Assembly (NCBI GenBank): GCA_002791805.1
Contig: PFND01000022.1
Location: 4,250 to 42,110, forward strand
DNA from: Alphaproteobacteria bacterium CG_4_10_14_0_8_um_filter_53_9
GTDB taxonomy: Bacteria; Pseudomonadota; Alphaproteobacteria; UBA2136; UBA6156
Length of the DNA: 37,861 bases
Direction: 5' to 3'
The notes beneath the pieces are model-generated. The model was given only the letters and a program-made list of their open reading frames with translations. It made no database searches and had not been told where the DNA came from. Each line of letters opens with the position of its first letter. The stretch's first letter is position 1. Position numbers and translations under genes: made by a program. Positions 18,138 through 28,028 of the stretch are shown in pieces.

Positions 18138-18824
18138 ATGAAAATATATTTGCTCACCCTTATGTCGTTGTTTACTAGTATGGGCGCATATGCCCAACAG
18201 GCAGATTTTCCCGCGGCGATTCCCTTCACAGCCGATGAAGATAAAGCGCCATCCATCTCTCCCACAGCCCTTGCGCCCGTATCACCCTATCAAGTCTCCT
18301 ATACAGTTACCCTTCAGGGAGAGGCCATAACCCCCAACCCGAGAGAGAAAGCCCTCGCCATGGCCGCAAAAGAAGGCCTGAAGATGGTGCTCCAAAATCA
18401 AACTCCCGTGGTAGAGGAGGCGGAAATCACCCGCTTGTCAGAAGATAAAGACCCTGCCCGTTTCCTCAAAACCTATAAAATAGAAGAGGAGATTCTAACA
18501 CCGGAGTATAAACTCACGGTCTTGCTTACCTATAACGACAAAACCATCGCCCGTGCGCTCCACGCCTCGCCAGATGAAACCTCAAACCTCCCGCAAAACA
18601 CCCAAACACTCACCCTTCGCCTCACGCAACCCACCGCGGCGCGCCTTGGCACCCTCCAGAGAGATATCCGCCGCCAGGTCGGCACCTCCGTCTTCATCAC
18701 ATCACTCAGCAAACAAGCCGCCACACTGGCCGTCACCACGCCAGATGCAGAGAGCTTCATCACCAAACTCAAAGGCACAGGATACTCGCCAGAGGCCGTC
18801 GGCAGCACCTACTGGCTAGACTAA
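18138..18824 (+). CDS. DUF2066-like secreted protein
   Basis: Signal peptide; position directly upstream of an Hda-like gene. Confidence 0.55.
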   Translation: MKIYLLTLMSLFTSMGAYAQQADFPAAIPFTADEDKAPSISPTALAPVSPYQVSYTVTLQGEAITPNPREKALAMAAKEGLKMVLQNQTPVVEEAEITRLSEDKDPARFLKTYKIEEEILTPEYKLTVLLTYNDKTIARALHASPDETSNLPQNTQTLTLRLTQPTAARLGTLQRDIRRQVGTSVFITSLSKQAATLAVTTPDAESFITKLKGTGYSPEAVGSTYWLD

Positions 18825-18852
18825 CCCTCCCACCTCCGCTACAAAGGGGGTC

Positions 18853-19491
18853 ATGAGCAACCCTCTCCTGCCTTTCCCCCACCAGCCAAATTACAGCGCA
18901 GCCGCATGGCTAACCACCGCCGGCACGGCAGAGGCCCTAAATCTGCTCCAAAAACTCACACTCGCGCCAGAAATGTTTCAAACCATCATCCTCACAGGTG
19001 CGCCTGCCACAGGTAAAACGCACCTTCTTAGTATGGCTGCAGCCAAGGCAGAGCAGGGGGGCGGTAACATTATGGTGGTGGATAAGCTGGAAACCCTGAC
19101 CCCAGAAGAGCAGGAAGCGCTCTTCCACACGTATAACAGGTTGAAAGAGCAGGGGGGTATCCTCCTCCTCGCCAGCCGCACCCCACCGGCAGAGCTGCCG
19201 GAAACCTTCCTTCCAGACCTGAAATCGCGCCTCACCACCGCTCTCATTCTTCCGCTAAAGGAGGCAACAGATGCCGAGCGCAAAGCTATCCTCCTCAAGT
19301 GGGTGAGCGATCTCCAGCTCACCCTCCCACCCGCCGTGCTCAGCTATCTACTTCTCCATGCTCCCCGTAATTTAAGCGAACTTCACACCCTCACCCAAAC
19401 CCTCAACACCCTCTCGTTAGAGGAAAAACGCCCCCTCACCATCCCCCTCATCCGCCCCTATATTAATTCAGAACTTTCTCTGTCAATATAA
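18853..19491 (+). CDS. DnaA-related/Hda-like AAA+ protein
   Basis: LTGAPATGKTHLLSMAAAKAE (Walker A), ILLASRTPPAELPETFLPDLKSRL. Confidence 0.8.
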   Translation: MSNPLLPFPHQPNYSAAAWLTTAGTAEALNLLQKLTLAPEMFQTIILTGAPATGKTHLLSMAAAKAEQGGGNIMVVDKLETLTPEEQEALFHTYNRLKEQGGILLLASRTPPAELPETFLPDLKSRLTTALILPLKEATDAERKAILLKWVSDLQLTLPPAVLSYLLLHAPRNLSELHTLTQTLNTLSLEEKRPLTIPLIRPYINSELSLSI

Positions 19492-20471
19492 TGGAAAATC
19501 ACCCCATCCCCGCATCAGAAGAAGGTCAACGGTTAGATAGGTACCTCAAAAAACTGGTGCCGGAGACCCCCTTCGTCGCCCTGCAAAAACTCATCCGCAA
19601 AGGGCAGGTGAGGGTGGATGGCAAACGCGCGCTGCCCAATACCAAACTGCAAGCGGGTCAAATTCTCCGCCTGCCGCCCAATCTTTCTCAAACCACACCC
19701 GCATCTGCCCCCGCGCCTGCAAAGCAATTCACCCTCTCCACAGAGGAGAAAGCCACGCTCCAAAACGCGGTCGTGTATCAGGATGCATATATTCTTGTCC
19801 TCAACAAACCCGCGGGCCTCGCCGCACAAGCCGGTAATGGGATAACCAAAAGCCTGGATAGATGGCTCGCTGCGCTGTACCCCAAAACACCGCCCAAACT
19901 CACCCACAGGCTGGATAGGGAGACCAGCGGCCTCATCGTGCTGGCCTTTACGCGGGAGGCCGCCGCAAATCTCACCGCCCAATTTGCCGATCATAAAGTA
20001 GAAAAGATATACCAAGCTCTCCTCACAGGTATCTTAAACGCTCAGGAAGAGGGAGCAGCAGCCACTCATCATATCCGCGCCCCGCTCGCCAAACAAGGCA
20101 GCAAAAGTATTATCCCTCATTCATCATATGGCCCAACCACCGAGCAACCGAAACAAGCCCACACCTCCTATCAAATTCAATCCCACCCCCACCTCGCAGG
20201 GCACACCTTTACACGGGTGAACGCCACACCTCACACAGGCCGGATGAATCAACTTCGTGCCCACTTCGCTCACATCGGCCACCCCATAGTGGGGGATACA
20301 AAGTACGGGAACGAGCAAAGCAAACAAGCCGCCAAAGCCCTGCATCCCACGGGCAAACTCCCGCTCTATCTCCACGCCGCCCACCTCAGTTTTACCCATC
20401 CCCAAACAGCGGAAAAACTCACCTTCACAGCCCCCATCCCTCCCCAATGGCACGCCAGCCTGCAAAGTTAG
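19491..20471 (+). CDS. RluC/RluD-family pseudouridine synthase
   Basis: S4-like N-terminus, VLNKPAGLAAQAG, HRLDRETSGLIVLA, GRMNQLRAHFAHIGHPIVGDTKYG. Confidence 0.9.
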   Translation: MENHPIPASEEGQRLDRYLKKLVPETPFVALQKLIRKGQVRVDGKRALPNTKLQAGQILRLPPNLSQTTPASAPAPAKQFTLSTEEKATLQNAVVYQDAYILVLNKPAGLAAQAGNGITKSLDRWLAALYPKTPPKLTHRLDRETSGLIVLAFTREAAANLTAQFADHKVEKIYQALLTGILNAQEEGAAATHHIRAPLAKQGSKSIIPHSSYGPTTEQPKQAHTSYQIQSHPHLAGHTFTRVNATPHTGRMNQLRAHFAHIGHPIVGDTKYGNEQSKQAAKALHPTGKLPLYLHAAHLSFTHPQTAEKLTFTAPIPPQWHASLQS

Positions 20472-20571
20472 AGGTGAAGGCTGCCTATAGACGACCAAAA
20501 AACACCCCCAAAACCCTTGCCTCACCCCCACGTTATACCCTAGTCTCCCCACAAAAGAGGGAACCCCGAAA

Positions 20572-23088
20572 ATGCTTAAAAAACTCCTGATTATCCTGCC
20601 TCTCGTGCTCCTCGCAACGGCTGCCGCGGCGTTAGGTTATCTGGCCACCGCCAATGTGGCACCCATGGCCTTGTCGTTTGCAAAGTCTAACTTAGGCATA
20701 GATATTCAGGCAGAAAATCCAACCCTCAAAATTTTCCCAAGCCTCACCTTCACGGCAGATAATCTCACCGTCCCGTCCCTCAGCAAGCAAGGCCCCACCT
20801 TGCTTACGGCAGCTCACATCAGTGCTAATGTCGGCTGGAGCTCTTTCCCCATCTTCTGGAAAAACCCCACTCTCAAATCCATCACACTTGCAGATGCCAA
20901 AATCAATATAGAGCAATCCTCCGCCACCTCAGGCAATTTCATGTTGGCAGAGGAAAAAGGGGAGGGTACCCCCCCGTCCCATCCGGAAGATACATCAGAA
21001 CCCACGGCCTTCGTCCTTCCCACGCTCGGTGTTATCAGTCTCACAAATGTAGATATTTCTTATAATAATATTCAATCAAAACAAAAGGCAGATATTGAAA
21101 ACTTAAACTTGAATCTTAACGGAGAAGATCTGACAAAACTTCAGGCAGAGCTCTCAGGGATGCTTAATAAAAAGCCGCTTCAAGGTAACCTCACAACCAA
21201 TGCACAAAATCTTAATGATATTAAGCTTAAAGGCCAAATCACCTTCGGCAGCAGTCGCGCCAACATAGAAGGCGGCATTGCAGATCAAAAGCAGTTTGAA
21301 GGTCAAATCTCCCTGCAAACGAATGATCTTAAGACCTCCATGGTGGAGGCTCTCACCACAGCTCCCGCCACCGTGCCTGCTCTTCCTTTGCGTCTCACAA
21401 CCTACATAAAGGCAGATGAGAACACCTATAAAATCAATACCCTTAGCTTGTCTTTAGGAGATCTCCTCCGCCTCACCGGAGATATGGAGGGCACGCTTCT
21501 GCCGCTCGTGGCAAAGGGTAAGCTCAACATGCAAACCAGTAACGTGCGCACCCTTGCCGCCACCCTCAGCGGCATGCCTCAACCTCAAGCACCCACCTCA
21601 GGGGCCACCCTCAGCACTGATTTGGATTACACCGCAGAGAAAACAAAAATATCCAACTTCTCCATGGCGCTGGATAATCTTCTCATGGCCACAGGCACCC
21701 TCACGTACGAGGCTCCTGCAAGCACCGCGGCAGAGCTTAAAATCCAAGGTAACAATTTGGCCGCACTGGCCCAAAAGCTGCCCGCCCTTCAAGGCCAAAA
21801 GCTTCCGTCCAATGCCTATACCATTACCGCCATTGTCAGCCAAAAAGGGGATAAATTCACCTTCCCCTCAGTAGAGGCCACCATTTCAGGAATCCTCAAT
21901 CTTAGCGGAGATATCACCCTCACCAACGGAAAAATCCCCAACGTGGATGCCAATATTAACCTCGGCAAGGCCGATCTTGCGGCGCTTGGCCTATGTGCAG
22001 AAGCCCCTCCGCAAAGCGTCCCCTCAGCAGGAGAAGCAGGGGCTCCCACCGCCGCCGCCAGCAGCCCATGGAGCGATGAAAAGCTGGATATCTCAGCCTT
22101 GGCCTCTGCCACCGGAAGTCTAAAGCTCACCGCCACCAACATCAACTGTCCCACACGTCCGCTTCAATCGGCGCAGCTGGATATAGAAAATACATCAGAA
22201 GCCCTCAACATCAGCAAACTCAATCTTAGCTTTGCGCCGTCAGGTAATATGATGGGCTCAGGCAGCATCGGTCACGCAGGGGGCACATTATCGCCCAATC
22301 TCAAAATCAGCCTGTCACAGTACCCGGCAGATACCCTTCTCCCCCGCGCCAGCTGGTCAGAAGGCCTCACGCTGCCACTCAGTGCAGAGGCGAACATCAC
22401 CGCCAAAGGCATCACCACGCGCCAGCTTGTGAAAAGCCTGAACGGCTCGCTAAGCGCCAACGCCACTTCAGGGAGGCTCCCCTACAGCCAAACCCTGACA
22501 ACGCTTCTTAATATAGAATCGCTCCTCAGCGGAGACCCCATCCCGCAGGGCAGCAGCGGTCAGGCCATCAACAATCTGGCGCTGGCATATACGCTGTCAA
22601 ACGGTATCGCCACGGCCGATAAACTCACCTTCAGCGCGGCCGATTCCCGGGTGAAGATGGACGGCAGCGGCACGGTAGATCTCCCGAACTGGGTCATCAA
22701 CCACACGCTTCTCGCCACCGTCGGAAATCAAAAGGATATCCCTGTAAACATCACAGGCAATATTTCCTCACCCAAGGTAGGGCTAGATAGCGCCTTCCAA
22801 AGCCGCATTCAAAACAGGCTGTTTAAAGAAGGGGGAGAGACCGTCAACAAACTCCTCGGGGGCGCCACCGCAGGCAGCAAAACAGAGGTCATCAGCAACG
22901 CCGTGCAAAATCTTGTCACAGGCAAAGGGGTAGATGCAGAAAGCGTCAACAATCTCTTCGGTGCCTTTGGCAAAAAACCCAAGCCCGCCCCACAGGAAGA
23001 AGCGCCCGTGCAGGAAGAAACCGCCCCCGCTGCCCCCGTAGAGGAAGATCCTGTGAAGAACCTGATGAATAACTTCCTGGGGCAATAA
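20572..23088 (+). CDS. AsmA-family protein
   Basis: N-terminal TM, AsmA-like beta-rich repeats, C-terminal AsmA_2-like region. Confidence 0.82.
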   Translation: MLKKLLIILPLVLLATAAAALGYLATANVAPMALSFAKSNLGIDIQAENPTLKIFPSLTFTADNLTVPSLSKQGPTLLTAAHISANVGWSSFPIFWKNPTLKSITLADAKINIEQSSATSGNFMLAEEKGEGTPPSHPEDTSEPTAFVLPTLGVISLTNVDISYNNIQSKQKADIENLNLNLNGEDLTKLQAELSGMLNKKPLQGNLTTNAQNLNDIKLKGQITFGSSRANIEGGIADQKQFEGQISLQTNDLKTSMVEALTTAPATVPALPLRLTTYIKADENTYKINTLSLSLGDLLRLTGDMEGTLLPLVAKGKLNMQTSNVRTLAATLSGMPQPQAPTSGATLSTDLDYTAEKTKISNFSMALDNLLMATGTLTYEAPASTAAELKIQGNNLAALAQKLPALQGQKLPSNAYTITAIVSQKGDKFTFPSVEATISGILNLSGDITLTNGKIPNVDANINLGKADLAALGLCAEAPPQSVPSAGEAGAPTAAASSPWSDEKLDISALASATGSLKLTATNINCPTRPLQSAQLDIENTSEALNISKLNLSFAPSGNMMGSGSIGHAGGTLSPNLKISLSQYPADTLLPRASWSEGLTLPLSAEANITAKGITTRQLVKSLNGSLSANATSGRLPYSQTLTTLLNIESLLSGDPIPQGSSGQAINNLALAYTLSNGIATADKLTFSAADSRVKMDGSGTVDLPNWVINHTLLATVGNQKDIPVNITGNISSPKVGLDSAFQSRIQNRLFKEGGETVNKLLGGATAGSKTEVISNAVQNLVTGKGVDAESVNNLFGAFGKKPKPAPQEEAPVQEETAPAAPVEEDPVKNLMNNFLGQ

Positions 23089-23090
23089 AA

Positions 23091-24038
23091 ATGTCCTCCT
23101 CGGTATTATGGATGTTCCCGGGTCAGGGCTCGCAAGGCCCGGGTATGCTGGCAGATTTTGAAGGCCATCCCGTCACGAGAGAACTTCTGCAGCAAGCAGA
23201 AGATACGCTGCATCAAAATCTCATCAAGCTCATGGGGCCAGATGGAGATGAAGAGATCCTCCGCAAAACAGAGAACGCACAACCCGCACTCCTCACCATC
23301 GGTTATGTTGCCGCGGCGTATCTTGCCCATCAAGGGAAAGATCTTCCCGCCATGGTCGCCGGGCATAGTGTGGGAGAATACACCGCCGCTGCTGTCAGCG
23401 GATGCGTGTCGTTCGAAGCCGCATTAAAGCTTGTCCAAACCCGGGCCAAAGCCATGGCCGCCGCCGTACCCGCAGGGCAGGGGGGCATGTCGGCTGTCAT
23501 CGGTCTGGGAGAAGAAGCGCTTCATACCGCCCTAAAGGGGATAGAGGGTGTCTATGTGGCTAACGATAACAGTCCGGGCCAAATCATCTTAAGCGGAACG
23601 CTGGAAGGCCTCACTCAGGCAGAGGAAGCCGTCAAGCAGGCGGGGGCCAAACGGGCGCTGCGCCTCAATGTCAGCGGCCCGTTCCACACACCTGCCATGC
23701 ACCCCGCCGCCCAAGCGGTAGAAAGCTTTCTCAAAGCGCACCCGCTTCAAGTGCCCAAATCTCCCCTAATCATGAACGCAACGGCCAAACTTACAGAAAA
23801 CACAGAAGAGATAGCGCACAATCTGGTTGCTCAAATCACCAGCCCCGTCCGGTGGAGGGAGAGTATGGAAGCCGCGGCAGAAAAAGGCATCACAACCTGT
23901 CTGGAGCTTGGCAGCGGTAAAGTCCTCACAGGCCTCGCCAGCAGATGCGATGATAGGTTAACCGCCCACGCGCTAAGCACTCGCGCCACCATAGAGTCTT
24001 GGCTGGAAGGCAGAGACGCGCTAAACACATCCTCATAA
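23091..24038 (+). CDS. fabD: Malonyl CoA-acyl carrier protein transacylase
   Basis: FPGQGSQGPGM, VAGHSVGEYTA. Confidence 0.96.
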   Translation: MSSSVLWMFPGQGSQGPGMLADFEGHPVTRELLQQAEDTLHQNLIKLMGPDGDEEILRKTENAQPALLTIGYVAAAYLAHQGKDLPAMVAGHSVGEYTAAAVSGCVSFEAALKLVQTRAKAMAAAVPAGQGGMSAVIGLGEEALHTALKGIEGVYVANDNSPGQIILSGTLEGLTQAEEAVKQAGAKRALRLNVSGPFHTPAMHPAAQAVESFLKAHPLQVPKSPLIMNATAKLTENTEEIAHNLVAQITSPVRWRESMEAAAEKGITTCLELGSGKVLTGLASRCDDRLTAHALSTRATIESWLEGRDALNTSS

Positions 24039-24067
24039 ATAAAATAAACAAAAGAAATCAAAATCCT

Positions 24068-24805
24068 ATGTTCGATCTTCACAACAAAACCGCCCTCATC
24101 ACAGGGGCCTCACGGGGTCTTGGCTTCAGCGCCGCACAAATGCTTCATGAAAGAGGAGCCAAGGTCATCCTCCACGGAACTAATGAGGAAAAACTGAAAG
24201 AAGCCTCCGCCAAACTGGGCGGCGCACCCTATGTTATGGCCAACCTGCTGGAAGGCGATGCCGCCGAAAAGCTGGCAGAAAAAGCGCTGGAAGCCGCAGG
24301 CGGACACATCGATATTCTGGTCAACAATGCAGGCATCACACGGGATGCCTTGTTTATCCGCCAAACGCAGGATGATTGGAATCAGGTCTTGTTCGTGAAT
24401 TTGGAGCAAATCGTGCGCCTCACGCGCCACCTTTTGCCTCTCATGCAAAAACAGGGTTGGGGACGCATCATCAATATCACCAGTATTGTGGCCCACATGG
24501 GTAACGTGGGGCAAACCAACTATATTACGGCCAAAGCAGGCCTCACAGGGTTTACCAAAGCCTTGGCCAAGGAGGCCGCGCGCAAAGGCGTCACCGTCAA
24601 CGCCATCGCCCCGGGCTTCATCACAACGGATATGACGGATAAAATCCCGGAAGCCATTAAAGAAAGCTTCATCAAGCAAATCCCCGCCCAACGGTTTGGA
24701 GATGCGAAGGATATCGCCGCCGCCATCACTTTTTTGGCGTCAGAGGAGGCGAGCTACATCACAGGCACAACCCTCCACATCAACGGCGGCCTCTATACTT
24801 CCTAG
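24068..24805 (+). CDS. fabG: 3-oxoacyl-ACP reductase
   Basis: ALITGASRGLG, NNAGITRD, ITSIVAHMGNVGQTNYITAKAGL; start set to MFDLHNK. Confidence 0.96.
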   Translation: MFDLHNKTALITGASRGLGFSAAQMLHERGAKVILHGTNEEKLKEASAKLGGAPYVMANLLEGDAAEKLAEKALEAAGGHIDILVNNAGITRDALFIRQTQDDWNQVLFVNLEQIVRLTRHLLPLMQKQGWGRIINITSIVAHMGNVGQTNYITAKAGLTGFTKALAKEAARKGVTVNAIAPGFITTDMTDKIPEAIKESFIKQIPAQRFGDAKDIAAAITFLASEEASYITGTTLHINGGLYTS

Positions 24806-24820
24806 GCGATAAGGGACACC

Positions 24821-24851
24821 AAAAAAGGCGCCCCGCAAGAGGCGCCTTTTT
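24821..24851 (+). terminator. Bidirectional terminator downstream of fabG
   Basis: aaaaaaGGCGCCcCGCAAGAGGCGCCttttt. Confidence 0.8.
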
Positions 24852-24872
24852 CATGTCATCATCGCGTCAGCG

Positions 24873-25349
24873 TCAGGCTGGTTCATGCGCTGGCATATGT
24901 TCCCATGCCAGCTTGTAGATCCCGCCAACGGTGTGGCCAAAGCCCTTCACCAATTCAATCAACCCTTTGTCAGGTATCCTGCAGCCGGGTTTCGAGTAGA
25001 GCAAGGTTGCAAGGTCAGTCAGCTGAAAGGTGTCCAGATTCATGAACGATTTCTGTTGGGTCACCACCAATTGCTCTACAGAAGAAGCGGAGGAGATTCC
25101 GCCAGAAAGCGAGACAAGGTCAGGGTATCGCGCCGCCATGTCTTCTTCTTCCAACGTCGGCGTGTAGGCAACAGATTCGGGTACCTCTGCCACATAGTCA
25201 ACGTCGGCGGGCTTCGGTTGTGTGCTGTTCGGGTCGGCCAAAAAAAGGCCGGAGTCAAAGTAACCCGCTTCAGGCAGTTTTTGGCCTGTAGCCTTCGCCA
25301 AAGCAGCAGAAACCTGGCGCATAAATGTCAGATCGTATTTCATCGTCAT
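24873..25349 (-). CDS. Hypothetical protein (158 aa)
   Basis: Promoter-like TTGACT-16-TATTGT upstream; no family recognised. Confidence 0.6.
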   Translation of the reverse strand: MTMKYDLTFMRQVSAALAKATGQKLPEAGYFDSGLFLADPNSTQPKPADVDYVAEVPESVAYTPTLEEEDMAARYPDLVSLSGGISSASSVEQLVVTQQKSFMNLDTFQLTDLATLLYSKPGCRIPDKGLIELVKGFGHTVGGIYKLAWEHMPAHEPA

Positions 25350-25489
25350 CTCCCAAGCCCACCCATGGGCGCAAAAAAGGTTTCACCACCAGCCCGCAAC
25401 GTGCAGGCTAATTGCCCTTACAATACGCATACAATCTTAAAAGTCAAGTTCATCAACATTCTTGGCGATGTTAAGCAAAGGTAGGCATA

Positions 25490-25514
25490 CAAAAAAAGCA
25501 CCTCGTAAGGCGCG
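25490..25514 (-). terminator. Terminator downstream of the ACP-like gene
   Basis: Minus strand GCGCCT-tacg-AGGTGC-TTTTTTT. Confidence 0.65.
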
Positions 25515-25542
25515 GGGGGCAATGTGTATAGAGCCGTAGGGT

Positions 25543-25800
25543 CTAAGCATCGGTTTTGCTTTTTTCCACCAGAGAGATAAGGCTGCCCACGGTGTAAGGT
25601 TTGGTGAGGCTCTTCGCAGAAAAGGCACGCCCAAAACGCTCAGAAATATCATGAATAAGGTTTTCCATATCAACATCATCCAGCCCTAAGTCGTCCTCAA
25701 GCAGAATCTCTTTTTTAAGGAGGTCTCCCTCCATAAAGTGGGATCGAAAGGAGACCATATCCCCTAAAATTTTGTTAATTTCATGGCGAACATCGTACAT
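25543..25800 (-). CDS. Acyl carrier protein-like protein lacking the modifiable Ser
   Basis: LEDDLGLDDVDMENLIHDISERFG aligns to [34 protein letters not shown]. Confidence 0.7.
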   Translation of the reverse strand: MYDVRHEINKILGDMVSFRSHFMEGDLLKKEILLEDDLGLDDVDMENLIHDISERFGRAFSAKSLTKPYTVGSLISLVEKSKTDA

Positions 25801-25895
25801 AATTCTTTATCTCCTAAATTTGTGTGCTTCAAAATAGAGAGACAGTAACAAAAGTCAAGTTGCGTCTGTCCGCCTCTCTATGGTAAGCACAAAGC

Positions 25896-26570
25896 ATGTG
25901 GCACACCCTCACCCAACCCAGCGGCGCACAACTTCCCGTGTGGCGCGTCACGCCCACGCATCCTAACGGTGCCGCCCTTGTCCTCATGCACGAGGCCTTT
26001 CGTGTTACGGCCCATATTAAGGATATGTGTAGTTTTTTCGCCAGCCACGGGTACGAGGTTATGGCACCGGATATGCTGGCCCATAGCGCCCCGGCAACAG
26101 AGGCGCTGCCCATCAACAAACACGGGCTGGAAGAAGCCCGCCGCCTCATCAGCGCCGTCCCGTGGGAGACGTATCTGGAGCAGATCCAAACCTGTGTAGA
26201 TGAACTTCTGCCCAAAAAGGTGGGCCTTATTGGCTATTGCTTCGGCGGCAGTATGGCCTATTACGGCGGCAGCCATTGCAAAGGGGTCTCCGCAGTGGAT
26301 AGCTATTATGGCGGATTCATAGCCGAGCTGGCAGAAAAAGAGCAGCCAGCCTGTCCCACCCAAGCCCATCTCGCCACGCACGATAGGTACATTCCGTATC
26401 AGTCAGCCCTAGAGGCTCTCGCCACCCACCACCCCGCCGCAAAGGTGTTCACCTATGAGGCAGATCATGGCTTCAATCGGACAGATGGGGTCACCTATGA
26501 TGATGCCGCCGCCACCCTTGCACGCACGCGCAGCCTGGATTTTTTCGCAAAAAACCTCTTAACCAATTAA
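25896..26570 (+). CDS. Dienelactone hydrolase family protein
   Basis: VGLIGYCFGGSMAYYGG, ATHDRYIP, YEADHGFNR. Confidence 0.88.
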   Translation: MWHTLTQPSGAQLPVWRVTPTHPNGAALVLMHEAFRVTAHIKDMCSFFASHGYEVMAPDMLAHSAPATEALPINKHGLEEARRLISAVPWETYLEQIQTCVDELLPKKVGLIGYCFGGSMAYYGGSHCKGVSAVDSYYGGFIAELAEKEQPACPTQAHLATHDRYIPYQSALEALATHHPAAKVFTYEADHGFNRTDGVTYDDAAATLARTRSLDFFAKNLLTN

Positions 26571-26667
26571 AAGTAAACTAAAAAAAAGCTTCTTGACCCT
26601 CATGTTTTGATAAGCTATTCAAAAAGAACGCGCATAAACAAAGCGTGATAATATAAGGAAGGAACAC

Positions 26668-26907
26668 ATGGACGATATCGCCCAAAGAGTGAAGCAGCTG
26701 GTCTCGGAGAATCTGGGAGTCGAGCTGGAACGCATTAGCGAAGAAAGCAGTTTTGTAGATGACCTCGGGGCCGATAGCCTCGATACCGTCGAGCTGGTGA
26801 TGGCATTGGAAGAGGAGTTCGGATTGGAAATCTCCGACGCCGACGCCGAAAAAATCACCACCGTGGCCGAGGCCATCGCCTACGTGACAGAAAAGTCCGG
26901 CGAGTAG
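26668..26907 (+). CDS. acpP: Acyl carrier protein
   Basis: [34 protein letters not shown]. Confidence 0.98.
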   Translation: MDDIAQRVKQLVSENLGVELERISEESSFVDDLGADSLDTVELVMALEEEFGLEISDADAEKITTVAEAIAYVTEKSGE

Positions 26908-26968
26908 TCACACCGCACGCAAGAGGCCCCGTCATAAAAACGGGGCCTCTTGCGTATGCAGGGCAGGA

Positions 26969-27394
26969 TTATGCGCTCGCCAGGCGGTCTTTTAAAAATC
27001 CGCGCAGAAGATACGCCGATGTCTTATCGAGGTCAGCCAGCGCCAAAACCCGAGATATCGGCATAAACTGAACCTGTGCCAGCTCATCCGTATCGTTGGG
27101 CACACAGTCCGCCGCCACCTCGGCATAAAGGCACGCCATCGTGTAGATAGAATGAGGAACAGAGAGCACCGCCAGCAGTTCCCAAACAAACATATCAATC
27201 AGCACGCCTGTTTCTTCTAGCAATTCTCTTCTTGCCGTGGCATGAGGTGTTTCACTTTTGTCCGTCTTGCCACCAGCAAGCTCCCAGTGTTTTTTCTTGC
27301 GAGAATACCCCACCAGAATCTCAGTCTCCTCACCCCCTCGCCGTACAACAATAAGCCGCACAGAAGAAGGGGTGGTTTTACGTCGTACCTTCAT
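26969..27394 (-). CDS. Nudix hydrolase (141 aa)
   Basis: Nudix box GKTDKSETPHATARRELLEETGV; AAGGAGGG SD before MKVRRKT. Confidence 0.88.
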   Translation of the reverse strand: MKVRRKTTPSSVRLIVVRRGGEETEILVGYSRKKKHWELAGGKTDKSETPHATARRELLEETGVLIDMFVWELLAVLSVPHSIYTMACLYAEVAADCVPNDTDELAQVQFMPISRVLALADLDKTSAYLLRGFLKDRLASA

Positions 27395-27429
27395 CACACC
27401 CTCCTTTCTGTCGGGTAAGAGGAAAAAAG

Positions 27430-27912
27430 CTATGCGCAACAAGGGCACCGAGGAAAAAGACGTGAGACCAAGGGAAGCGCAAACAGCTTCCACGCCTTAA
27501 CATCAAAGTGCAGCATTTCATTATAAAAGGCCTCCAGCTCTCCTATGGGGATAAACTGGTTTTCTTTCATTTCGTCGGTATCAACGGGCTCGGCACCCCC
27601 CGCAATCAGAAAAGCTGCATAAAAAAGCTCAACTTTCCTGCGTATCTGCAGCTCAGGGCTCTCCACCACATCATGGAAAGAATAAGGCGTATGAGAAAGA
27701 CAAGCTCCTCGAAGGCCCGTTTCTTCCGCAAGCTCTCGTGCCATAGCGTCTTTAACGAGCTCGTTTTCTTTAATGCCACCACTCGGAAAGCCAAACTTGA
27801 AAAGCTTGAACCGTCCATGTTGATAGCGACCGATCATCACCTCAACCTCACCCGTTCTGCCAATCCTCAGAGGAATGGCACGTGCCGAGATTGATGTCTC
27901 AATCTGTTTCAT
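27430..27912 (-). CDS. Nudix hydrolase (160 aa)
   Basis: Nudix box GGIKENELVKDAMARELAEETGL; GGAGG SD before MKQIETS. Confidence 0.88.
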   Translation of the reverse strand: MKQIETSISARAIPLRIGRTGEVEVMIGRYQHGRFKLFKFGFPSGGIKENELVKDAMARELAEETGLRGACLSHTPYSFHDVVESPELQIRRKVELFYAAFLIAGGAEPVDTDEMKENQFIPIGELEAFYNEMLHFDVKAWKLFALPLVSRLFPRCPCCA

Positions 27913-28028
27913 GGCCACCTCCATGTTAAAAAGTCTATGTCTAGTTTGAATACACAAATACCACGCTCTCCCGTAAAAACAAACCTTTTTCACTTGAACA
28001 CTTAAACCTTAGCCCTTAAATGTAGGTT

